From contig JAUTXA010000062.1 of the NCBI GenBank assembly GCA_030838265.1, forward strand, positions 1-11,902: a DNA stretch of 11,902 nucleotides. The letters run 5' to 3'. How positions within the stretch are numbered: the stretch's first letter is position 1; the number at the start of each line of letters is the position of its first letter. Origin of the DNA: Actinomycetota bacterium. GTDB taxonomy: Bacteria > Actinomycetota > Acidimicrobiia > Acidimicrobiales > BP-101. Below are positions 5,701 through 11,902 of this stretch, piece by piece. Made by a program: the position numbers and the translations under genes. The notes under the pieces were generated by a model, which was given only the letters and a program-made list of their open reading frames with translations, had not been told where the DNA came from and searched no databases.

Positions 5701-6197
5701 CGTTCGATCCCGAGCGGCTACTCCTCACCCTCAACCGACACGGCGTGAAGTACGTGATGGTCGGTGGTCTGGCTGCGGCTGCGCACGGGTCGACGCTCCC
5801 AACCGAAGACCTTGATATCGCTCCGGCGCGAACCAAAGCCAACCTCTCTCGCCTGGCCCAGGCGCTCGATGAGCTCAACGCCCGGATTCGCACCAGCAAC
5901 GAACCTAAGGGCGTGGCCTTCCCGCGCACGGCCGACTTTCTGGCCGCCCAGCCCCACATGCTCAACCTCACGACCGACCTCGGGGACCTTGATCTGACCA
6001 TCGCTCCCGCAGGCTTTCCCGCCGGCTACGACGACCTCATCGGCTCGGCCGTCGCCATCGACTTCGGTGATGGCACCGATACCCGGGTGGCGTCGCTGCG
6101 CGACGTCATCACTTCAAAGCGGGCCGCGGGCCGACCCAAGGACATCGCGGCCCTGCCCTACCTCGAGGCGCTGGTCGAGGAGCGCGGCCTCGACTGA
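5697..6197 (+). CDS. Nucleotidyltransferase-fold protein (MNT/AbiEii-like), probable toxin of a two-gene module
   Basis: This 166-residue protein has the Pol-beta-type nucleotidyltransferase signature: VGGLAAAAHG (22-31), an acidic pair D38/D40 in TEDLDIA, and a third acidic strand GDLDL (D97/D99). These would bind two metals for NMP transfer from NTP to protein, RNA or another acceptor. A C-terminal KRAAGRPKD (141-149) is typical of the small stand-alone versions found in toxin-antitoxin and abortive-infection loci. GTG 5697 overlaps the preceding stop by four bases. There are no membrane segments. The acceptor is unknown. The gene ends nine bases from the convergent ilvD stop. It could be a toxin (as in AbiEii or MenT) or the catalytic half of an MNT-HEPN-like pair, but the partner here is RHH-like, not HEPN. 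Confidence 0.78.
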   Translation: MTFDPERLLLTLNRHGVKYVMVGGLAAAAHGSTLPTEDLDIAPARTKANLSRLAQALDELNARIRTSNEPKGVAFPRTADFLAAQPHMLNLTTDLGDLDLTIAPAGFPAGYDDLIGSAVAIDFGDGTDTRVASLRDVITSKRAAGRPKDIAALPYLEALVEERGLD

Positions 6198-6206
6198 GGT
6201 CGCCGA

Positions 6207-7898
6207 TCAGGCCTCGGTGACGGCGCCCCGCTCGGCACCACTGACGAGACGGGCGAACTTGGCGAGGACGCCCGTGGTGTAGCGAGGAGGTGGGAGCTTC
6301 CAGTCGGCGCGCCGGCGCTCGATCTCGGCATCGTCCACGAGCAGGTCGATGGTGCGGCCGGGAATGTCGATGACGATGCGGTCGCCGTCGGCCACGAAGG
6401 CGATGGGCCCGCCGTCGACGGCCTCGGGGGCGACGTGGCCGATGCAGAAGCCGTGCGTCCCGCCCGAGAAGCGTCCGTCGGTCATAAGGGCGCAATCGCC
6501 GCCGCGCCCCGCGCCCTTCATGGCTCCGGTGACGGCCAGCATCTCCCGCATCCCAGGTCCACCCTTCGGGCCCTCGTAGCGGACGACGACGACGGTGCCC
6601 GGTTCGATGGAGCCGGCCAGCACGGCGTCGAGGGCACCCTGCTCACCGTCAAAGACGCGCGCAACACCCTCGAACCGCTCGGTGTCGATGCCCGCCACCT
6701 TCACCACCGAGCCCTTGGGGGCAAGCGACCCGTGCAGGATCGCCATCCCACCGTCGGCGTGGATGGGATCGGAGAGCGGGTGGACGACGGTGCCGTCGGG
6801 CTTGGGCGGGTCGATCTCGGCCAGGTTCTCGGCCATGGTCTTGCCGGTGACCGTGAGGCAGTCACCGTGGAGCAGGCCGGCCTCGAGCAGCTCGCGCATC
6901 ACCATCGGCACGCCGCCGACCCCGTCGATGTCGAGCATGTGGAACCGGCCATGGGGCTTGGTGTCAGCGATGTGCGGTGTGCGCTTGGCCACCCGGTCGA
7001 AGTCAGCCAGGGTGAAGTCGACTCGGGCCTCGTAGGCGATGGCCAGCAGGTGCAGGACGGCGTTGGTCGAGCCACCCAGGGCGCTGACCACGGCGACCGC
7101 GTTCTCGAAGGCCTCCTTGGTGAGGATCTGCCGGGGACGGATGCCCATCTCGAGCAGCTTCATCACGGCCACACCTGACTGCCGGGCCAGCTCGTCACGC
7201 ACGGGCGCGACGGCGGCGGGCGATGCGCTGCCCGGAAGGGCCATCCCTATCGCCTCGGAGACCGCCGCCATGGTGTTGGCCGTGAACATCCCGGCGCAGC
7301 TGCCGATGGTGGGGCAGGCATGGCGCTCGATGAGCGACAGCTCGTCGTCGGTCAGGCCGCCGGTGGCTCGGGCCCCGACGGCCTCGAACACGCTCACGAT
7401 GTCCAGGGCCCGGTTCTGGGGGTCGTCGGGGATGTGGCCAGGAAGGATGGACCCGCCGTAGAGGAAGACCGCCGGCAGGTCGATGCGAGCCGCGGCCATG
7501 AGCATCCCGGGAAGCGACTTGTCGCAGCCCGCGAAGGTGACCATGCCGTCGAAGCGCTCGGCATGCATCATCGTCTCGACCGAGTCGGCGATGATCTCGC
7601 GACTCACGAGCGAGGCCCGCATTCCCTCGTGACCCATCGAGATGGCGTCCGACACGGCGATGGTCATGAACTCGATCGGATAGCCGCCCGCGTCCCGCAC
7701 GCCCTCCTTCGCCTGCTTGGCCAACCGGTCGAGCGGCATGTTGCACGGGGTCACCTCGTTCCACGACGAGACCACACCGATCTGGGACTTGCCCCAGTCG
7801 TCGTCGGTCATGCCGATGGCCCGCAACATGGCCCGGGCACCGGCCCGCTCGAACCCATCGGTCACGTCGCGGGAGCGGGGCTTCATGTCCTCGGCCAT
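6207..7898 (-). CDS. ilvD: Dihydroxy-acid dehydratase
   Basis: It dehydrates 2,3-dihydroxyisovalerate or 2,3-dihydroxy-3-methylvalerate to the 2-keto acid, the third common step of valine/isoleucine synthesis, with an iron-sulfur cluster and Mg. It is 563 residues, normal for the family. Cluster cysteines are C52 (TPCN), C125 (FAGCDKS) and C201 (GSCAGMFTANTM), a three-cysteine set expected for the 2Fe-2S type. K127 in CDKS is the likely carbamylated Mg ligand. The C-terminal TDGRFSGGTHG carries the serine proposed as catalytic base. ATG 7898 is supported by a TAGTGT box ending seven bases upstream; M5 (ATG 7886) is the alternative. It is separated from ilvBNC by the DinB-like gene and the plus-strand module, and probably has its own promoter. 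Confidence 0.97.
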   Translation of the reverse strand: MAEDMKPRSRDVTDGFERAGARAMLRAIGMTDDDWGKSQIGVVSSWNEVTPCNMPLDRLAKQAKEGVRDAGGYPIEFMTIAVSDAISMGHEGMRASLVSREIIADSVETMMHAERFDGMVTFAGCDKSLPGMLMAAARIDLPAVFLYGGSILPGHIPDDPQNRALDIVSVFEAVGARATGGLTDDELSLIERHACPTIGSCAGMFTANTMAAVSEAIGMALPGSASPAAVAPVRDELARQSGVAVMKLLEMGIRPRQILTKEAFENAVAVVSALGGSTNAVLHLLAIAYEARVDFTLADFDRVAKRTPHIADTKPHGRFHMLDIDGVGGVPMVMRELLEAGLLHGDCLTVTGKTMAENLAEIDPPKPDGTVVHPLSDPIHADGGMAILHGSLAPKGSVVKVAGIDTERFEGVARVFDGEQGALDAVLAGSIEPGTVVVVRYEGPKGGPGMREMLAVTGAMKGAGRGGDCALMTDGRFSGGTHGFCIGHVAPEAVDGGPIAFVADGDRIVIDIPGRTIDLLVDDAEIERRRADWKLPPPRYTTGVLAKFARLVSGAERGAVTEA

Positions 7899-7904
7899 GA
7901 CACG

Positions 7905-7910
7905 ACACTA
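7905..7910 (-). promoter_or_regulatory. Candidate -10 box (TAGTGT) for a leaderless ilvD message
   Basis: TAGTGT fits TAnnnT and ends seven bases before ATG 7898. No Shine-Dalgarno lies in that gap, so a leaderless start is plausible. No good -35 at the usual distance was found. Confidence 0.38.
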
Positions 7911-7956
7911 GGGCGGCTGCGACCGTCTTCGGGCGGTCGAAGCCGTCGCCGCCAGT

Positions 7957-8841
7957 TCAGCTGTTGTCGTGGCGGGTCCGGCTGGCGCGGACGAGCAGGA
8001 TGCCGAGACCCAGCATCGCCAAGGCCCACAGCACCATGGCCGTCACTCCGAGGCCCGTGCGAGCCAGGTTGCTCGGCTGCCGGGTGATGACCTCGCCCAG
8101 CACCTCGGTCTTGACCGGCGCGGCCAGGGCTCGGGTCGTTGAGACGGCCTCGACCGACGCGTTCGAGCTCTTCTCGGTGTGGGTGCCTTCGACCTCTGGC
8201 GCCGTCGTCCCGCCCTCGGTGCTCCCGACGGCAGGCGGGGCCGACGTCTCACACGGCTGGATCCAGAAGACCTTGTGCTTCACGTCCGAACCCTGCGAGC
8301 CGGTGACGTGGACGGTCAGCTTCACGTGGTAGCCCTGCTGCGGATGGGGCGTGATGCCGGCCAGAGCGGCTGAGAGGTCGACGGGCCCATAGGCCTTGTC
8401 GAGCTGGTTCCCGCCCGTCCGCTCGGCCGAGGTCCACGACGTGGAGAGGGTCGTCGCGCTGCCGCCCCCGGTCGGCGCCCACGGCTCGAAGGTCATCGAG
8501 GCCGATTGCGTCCCCGCGTCGTAGCCGTAGAAGTTCACCCAGAACGTGCATGCAACGTGAGGCTCGTTGTTGGGCCCGTCGTCGACGGCGCTGTCGTTGA
8601 TCTTCACCGTGCCGTTGTTGCCGGCCGGGGCCTGCCCGGGGTCGTTGGCGCTCGGCGCTGACGAGCCGGACGAGCCGGACGAGCCTGACGACGACGACGG
8701 CGGCGACTGCTTCTTCTGCTGCCCGGGGGCCGTGTCCTTGTCGGCTCGAGCGGGCGACGCAACGCCGAACAGACCGGCGACGGCAAGAGCGGTGGTGAAC
8801 GCGGCGATCCGCCGGACCCTGATGATCGAGAGCGTCGACAT
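7957..8841 (-). CDS. Secreted surface protein with C-terminal LAxTG sortase-sorting signal
   Basis: I do not recognise the family; the architecture is clear. Counted from ATG 8841 (294 residues), a signal peptide spans 1-33 with basic IRVRR, a hydrophobic core and an ASPARA/D cleavage site. A low-complexity Ser/Gly/Pro linker (about 47-65) follows, built from 9-base repeats. A probable beta-rich globular domain (about 75-200) has two cysteines, C98 (VACTFW) and C197 (WIQPCE), a likely disulfide. A Ser/Thr/Glu-rich stalk comes next. LARTG (259-263), a hydrophobic segment and a basic tail ending RASRTRHDNS form a cell-wall sorting signal. LAxTG is the motif of actinobacterial class E sortases, which would join it to peptidoglycan. 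The frame is open to ATG 8880, but GGGGAG lies six bases before ATG 8841. The gene lies 103 bases after the selenoprotein gene on the same strand. Confidence 0.82.
   Translation of the reverse strand: MSTLSIIRVRRIAAFTTALAVAGLFGVASPARADKDTAPGQQKKQSPPSSSSGSSGSSGSSAPSANDPGQAPAGNNGTVKINDSAVDDGPNNEPHVACTFWVNFYGYDAGTQSASMTFEPWAPTGGGSATTLSTSWTSAERTGGNQLDKAYGPVDLSAALAGITPHPQQGYHVKLTVHVTGSQGSDVKHKVFWIQPCETSAPPAVGSTEGGTTAPEVEGTHTEKSSNASVEAVSTTRALAAPVKTEVLGEVITRQPSNLARTGLGVTAMVLWALAMLGLGILLVRASRTRHDNS
8053..8067 (-). other. LARTG sorting motif coding segment
   Basis: The codons CTG GCT CGC ACG GGC encode LARTG, followed by a roughly 20-residue hydrophobic stretch and a positively charged end. This is the three-part sortase signal, with Ala at position 2 as preferred by class E enzymes. 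No sortase gene is in the window. Confidence 0.7.
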
Positions 8842-8847
8842 GGCCAT

Positions 8848-8853
8848 CTCCCC
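8848..8853 (-). promoter_or_regulatory. Ribosome binding site that fixes the start of the surface protein
   Basis: GGGGAG, six bases before ATG 8841, is a strong Shine-Dalgarno. The upstream in-frame ATGs at 8880 and 8847 lack one at proper spacing, and 8841 gives a conventional signal peptide. Confidence 0.65.
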
Positions 8854-8944
8854 AGATGTGTCGGCCAGCGGACTGGCCATGCGGTGCTCCCCGGCTGCAA
8901 CCAGAGGGTTCCCCCACCCTCAGTGAGATAAACCGCGTTCGGGA

Positions 8945-10003
8945 CTAGGGCTCGAAGTCCTCGTAGTAGTTCTCGGCGCCCGCGACCCTGATGTCATCGA
9001 GCCAGTTTCCGTCGTAGACATCGTTCGGTCCCTGGATGAGATCGCTGGGCTGGCCCTGCTCGGTCGAGGCGAACGTCCACGCTTGACGCTTGTAGGTCCA
9101 GTTCTCAGGGTGGAGCGAGTGGGCCCGCTTGAACCACGTCACCGCCGCGTCGGGCTCGCCGTGGCGCCACAAGTGCTGGCCCAGCTCGAAGGCGGCCGCC
9201 GCCTCGGCGTGCTCGGGGGGACGGGGACGGGAGCGCGAGATCACCTCGTCCGGCGTGAGGGCGAAGCGACTGGCCTGACCGTGCTCGACCCAGTCGCGGA
9301 TGGCCTCGTTGTAGAGATCGGGGTTGGTGCGGATCTTCTTGACCTCGGTGAGCTGTTCGCCCAACCGCCCCAGTCCTTCGGGCACCTCCATCGACCGCAG
9401 CGGCGACGCCTTGATCTGGGCCGGATGGGCGGGGCGCACCAGCACGCCGTCCTCGTCGATCCACACCGCAGTCGGGACGTTGACGAACCCGAAGAGCTCG
9501 GCCGTCACGTGGGCCGCGTCGATGAGCGACGGATGTTCGGGAGCCGCCTTGGTGATCCACATCCCGGCGGCGTCGACGCCACCGGTGTCGAGGGCGACGG
9601 TGACGACCTCGACGCCGCGCTGGTGCAGGTCAGCGCGCAGGGCCTGCCACACGGGCAGGTCGTCGCGGCAGCCTCACCACGAGGCCCAGGCCACGAGCAG
9701 CACCTTCTGGCCGCGCAGGCTCTCGAGCGAGAAGGGCTGTCCGTCGATGTCGGGCAACGTGAGGGGCGGGGCGTCGGCCGTCTCGAGCGCCTTGCCGGTG
9801 ACCGATGCCGGCCCGAGGGCCCAGATGGCGTGGGCCTCGTCGTGGACGAGCGGCATCCCCAGCCGGGCCGAGAGCTGTGCCGCGCCGGCGCCGTCGGGCA
9901 GCGGGACGCAGACGTCGCCCTTGCACGCCCCTTGCGGCTTGATGGCCCAGCCGGTGCGGGCTTCGAGCTCGGCCGGGTCGACGTCGAGCGAGGTGAGGAT
10001 CAC
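8945..10003 (-). CDS. Thioredoxin-fold redox selenoprotein (TlpA/redoxin-like) with in-frame TGA read as selenocysteine
   Basis: This 352-residue protein starts at GTG 10003, overlaps the gatB stop as GTGA, and ends at TAG 8945. One in-frame TGA (9676-9674) is codon 110, in WASW-U-GCR. This is where TlpA/redoxin proteins have their first active-site Cys, giving a Sec-Gly-Cys redox pair with C112. The reading frame and homology continue for 242 codons: LPVWQALRADL, VVTVALDTGG, a cis-Pro-type NVPTAVWIDEDG. An N-terminal extension holds CKGDVC (C27, C32). The region after about 225 is helical and TPR-like (AFELGQHLWRHGEPDAAVTW). A SECIS-like hairpin lies 14 bases after the TGA. No signal peptide is visible, so a cytoplasmic thiol/peroxide role is inferred. 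A nonsense mutation or base error of a Cys codon is the alternative; splitting it into two genes is unlikely because the thioredoxin fold would be cut. Confidence 0.82.
9643..9659 (-). promoter_or_regulatory. Bacterial SECIS-like hairpin downstream of the selenocysteine TGA
   Basis: A perfect 6-bp stem CCTGCC / GGCAGG has the five-base loop CGTGT. The stem begins 15 bases after the TGA, and the loop G is base 22 after it. As I recall, published bacterial SECIS models ask for a short stem with a G in the first two loop bases, about 16-37 bases from the UGA, and this fits. A weaker 4-bp CGCG lower stem can form beyond an internal loop. SelB binding is inferred. Confidence 0.62.
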
Positions 10004-11448
10004 TGGCCCGCCCGCTGGCGCAGCAGGGCGGTCACGGCCTTGCCGTCGGCCTGGCCCTGGGTGGCCTTCATCACCTGGCCCACGAACAAGCCCGCCACCT
10101 TGGGGTCGCCGCCCTTGAAGCGCTCCCACTCGGCGGGGTGGGCGGCGATGGCGGCGTCGACCGCGGCACCGAGGGCGTCGTCGCCGAGGGCCTCGAAGCC
10201 CTTGGCTGCGGCGATGGCCTCAGGGTCTCCCCCACCAGCCGCCAGCAGCTCCTTCAGGATGGTCTTCGACTGCGACGCCGTGACCTTCCCCGACCCCTCC
10301 ATGGCCACCAGGCGGGTGAACGACGTGGGATCGAGGGTCCGCCCCGCTTCGGCGTCGGCCGCCACCTCGTTGGTGACCCGGTTGACGGCAATGCGGCCGT
10401 CCGCACCACCGTCGATGGCGGCCGTCACCAAAGCGTCGAGGTCGAGATCGACGATCACCGCCACCTCGGCGGGAGTCACACCGGCCGCCTCGGCCAGTCG
10501 TCGGCGGCGCTCGGCCGGCAGCACGGGGAGGAGCGACGCCACCAATGCCTTCCAGTTCTCACCCGGGTCGACGGGGACGAGATCGGGCTCCGGGAAGTAC
10601 CGGTAGTCGTAGGCCTCCTCCTTCGAGCGACCGCTCACCGTCCGTCCCTCGCCCTCGACCCAGTGGCGCGTCTCCTGGATGACGCGGCCGCCGTCGCCGA
10701 GGAGCTGGGCCTGGCGGGACGCCTCGTACTCGATGGCCCGGCCCAGCGACCGCAAAGAGTTGAGGTTCTTGATCTCGCAGCGAGTTCCGAACTCCTCGAC
10801 ACCGACCGGGCGAAGCGACACGTTGGCGTCGACGCGGAGCGAGCCCTCCTCCATCTTGCCGTCCGACGCGCCGGTGGCCACCACGATGGCCCGCAGCTCG
10901 CTGACGTAGGCCCGGGCGTGCTCTGAGCTGCGCAGGTCGGGGCGGCTCACGATCTCGACCAGGGGGACGCCGGCCCGGTTGTAGTCGACGAGCGAGCTGT
11001 CGGCGCCGTGGATGCGACCGGTCGTGCCGAGATGAGTGGTCTTGCCGGTGTCTTCCTCCATGTGGGCCCGCTCGATGCCGATGCGGGTGCCGTCGGGCAG
11101 CTCGAGCCAGCCGTCGACGTTGATGGGCTCGTCGTACTGGCTGGTCTGATAGTCCTTCGGCATGTCGGGATAGAAGTAGTTCTTCCGGTGGAAGATGCTG
11201 GGCTTGACCTCGCAGTGCAGGGCCAGCCCGATGCGCATGGCGTACTCGACGGCCATGCGATTGAGAACCGGGAGCGAGCCTGGCAACCCGAGGCACACCG
11301 GGCAGATGTTGGTGTTGGGCTCGTCGCCGAAGGCGTTGCGGCACCCGCAAAAGAGCTTGGTCTCGGTGCGCAGCTCGACGTGAACCTCGAGCCCGACGAC
11401 CATCTCCCAGGCCGTCTTGTCGTAGCCCGTCTTGTCGACGGTGGTCAT
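10000..11448 (-). CDS. gatB: Asp-tRNA(Asn)/Glu-tRNA(Gln) amidotransferase subunit B
   Basis: This tRNA-binding and kinase subunit of GatCAB activates Glu-tRNA(Gln) or Asp-tRNA(Asn) with ATP and receives ammonia from GatA. It is 482 residues, normal length. The N-terminal cradle domain starts WEMVVGLEVHVEL and carries the zinc knuckle C34-x-C36 ... C49-x2-C52 (FCGCRNAF...ICPVCLGLPG). The conserved FHRKNYFYPDMPKDYQ stretch follows, then the helical and YqeY-like tail from about 330. ATG 11448 overlaps the gatA stop as ATGA, and the stop overlaps the selenoprotein start as GTGA, so three cistrons are tightly coupled. Its presence suggests that the organism makes Gln-tRNA, Asn-tRNA or both indirectly. 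Confidence 0.97.
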   Translation of the reverse strand: MTTVDKTGYDKTAWEMVVGLEVHVELRTETKLFCGCRNAFGDEPNTNICPVCLGLPGSLPVLNRMAVEYAMRIGLALHCEVKPSIFHRKNYFYPDMPKDYQTSQYDEPINVDGWLELPDGTRIGIERAHMEEDTGKTTHLGTTGRIHGADSSLVDYNRAGVPLVEIVSRPDLRSSEHARAYVSELRAIVVATGASDGKMEEGSLRVDANVSLRPVGVEEFGTRCEIKNLNSLRSLGRAIEYEASRQAQLLGDGGRVIQETRHWVEGEGRTVSGRSKEEAYDYRYFPEPDLVPVDPGENWKALVASLLPVLPAERRRRLAEAAGVTPAEVAVIVDLDLDALVTAAIDGGADGRIAVNRVTNEVAADAEAGRTLDPTSFTRLVAMEGSGKVTASQSKTILKELLAAGGGDPEAIAAAKGFEALGDDALGAAVDAAIAAHPAEWERFKGGDPKVAGLFVGQVMKATQGQADGKAVTALLRQRAGQ

Positions 11449-11902
11449 CGCCGGCTCCCTTCGAGGGCGGCGGCCACCCTGAACATCACGGGCTCGCCGA
11501 GAGCCGGGGCCATGACCTGAACCCCGACCGGGAGGCCGTCGTCACCCACGCCGTAGGGAACGCTCATCGCCGGGTGCCCGGCCAGGTTCGACGGGATGGT
11601 GCAGACGTCGCTCATGTACATGGCGAGGGGGTTCTCGGTCTTGGCCCCGAAGGCGAAGGCCGTCGTCGGCGCCGTGGGCGAGATGAGGGCGTCGAAGTCG
11701 GCGTAGGCGGCGTCGAAGTCCCGGATGATGAGGGTGCGGACGCGCTGGGCCTGTCCGTAGTAGGCGTCGTAGTAGCCGGCCGACAGGGCGTAGGTGCCGA
11801 GCATGATGCGGCGCTTCACCTCGGGGCCGAAACCGGCGGCGCGCGAGGCTCCGTACATGGTGGTGATGTCGGGGGCGTCGACCCGCAGGCCATAGCGGAC
11901 GC
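11445..11902 (-). CDS. gatA: Asp-tRNA(Asn)/Glu-tRNA(Gln) amidotransferase subunit A, C-terminal part
   Basis: About 152 C-terminal residues of the glutaminase/amidase subunit are present; the rest continues beyond the right edge. The frame is open to base 11902, reading VRYGLRVDAPDITTMY before the first internal ATG at 11858, so that ATG is not the start. Characteristic stretches are GFGPEVKRRIMLGTYALSAG, YYGQAQRVR, DALISPTAPTTAF and NLAGHPAMSVPYG. The Ser-cisSer-Lys triad lies outside the window. It overlaps gatB by four bases. gatC is expected upstream, outside the window. Confidence 0.96.
   Translation of the reverse strand, partial: VRYGLRVDAPDITTMYGASRAAGFGPEVKRRIMLGTYALSAGYYDAYYGQAQRVRTLIIRDFDAAYADFDALISPTAPTTAFAFGAKTENPLAMYMSDVCTIPSNLAGHPAMSVPYGVGDDGLPVGVQVMAPALGEPVMFRVAAALEGSRR

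Noticed and set aside
7920..7939. 6-bp hairpin CGACCG / CGGTCG between the surface-protein gene and ilvD.
   Set aside because: It has an 8-base loop and no T-run on either strand, so there is too little to call it a terminator.
8904..8921. Perfect 6-bp hairpin with a G-rich loop in the leader of the surface-protein gene, resembling the GGGUGGGGGAACCC-type core of a c-di-AMP (ydaO) riboswitch.
   Set aside because: The other conserved ydaO blocks (a GGGGUGAAU-like stretch and CCGAACCC..CAGCUAACC) are not found, and the region before the start is too short. It may be a simple hairpin.
9674..9676. Reading the TGA as an ordinary stop, with a separate gene starting at GTG 9652.
   Set aside because: That start lies inside the thioredoxin active-site helix, leaving neither half a complete domain. 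Selenocysteine explains both halves.
9083..10606. 507-codon plus-strand frame spanning the ends of the selenoprotein and gatB genes.
   Set aside because: It has low-complexity Arg/Ala/Ser composition and crosses two confident opposite-strand genes, so it is a shadow.

Overview
The window is high-GC bacterial chromosome with densely packed genes. A domain of the mycothiol-dependent isomerase type, a LAxTG-type sorting signal, a GatCAB operon and several start codons lying directly behind a TAnnnT box point to an actinobacterium. An Acidimicrobiia-like lineage is my guess from overall style and was not tested.

Left part (1-4780). The 5' end of a probable pyridoxamine 5'-phosphate oxidase-family gene runs off the left edge (minus strand). 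Divergent to it is a D-Ala-D-Ala carboxypeptidase (plus strand) with no ordinary start codon upstream of its catalytic serine. It converges on, and overlaps by 47 bases, the ilvBNC operon (minus strand, order ilvB-ilvN-ilvC), which makes acetolactate synthase and ketol-acid reductoisomerase. Upstream of ilvB is a complete-looking attenuator: a 12-residue leader peptide rich in Leu and Val, a first hairpin, then a terminator hairpin with a U-rich tail.

Middle (4760-7900). A DinB/mycothiol-isomerase-like protein (minus) is divergent to a two-gene plus-strand module: a ribbon-helix-helix-like protein overlapping by GTGA a small nucleotidyltransferase. It resembles a toxin-antitoxin pair and has a perfect TATAAT seven bases before its GTG start. 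It sits between two blocks of branched-chain amino-acid genes, because ilvD (dihydroxy-acid dehydratase) follows on the minus strand. IlvB/N, IlvC and IlvD together cover three consecutive steps of valine/isoleucine synthesis.

Right part (7950-11902, all minus). The transcription order is gatA (partial), gatB, a thioredoxin-fold redox protein, then a secreted surface protein with a C-terminal LARTG sorting signal. gatA/gatB and gatB/redox overlap by four bases each, which suggests one operon. The redox gene is split by an in-frame TGA exactly at the first active-site cysteine position. A SECIS-like hairpin follows 14 bases later, so I annotate it as one 352-residue selenoprotein rather than two ORFs.

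The strongest observations are the selenoprotein, the ilvBNC attenuator, the RHH-nucleotidyltransferase module and the carboxypeptidase with a missing canonical start. No rRNA, tRNA, IS element or CRISPR array was seen, and no gene-free stretch exceeds 300 bases.
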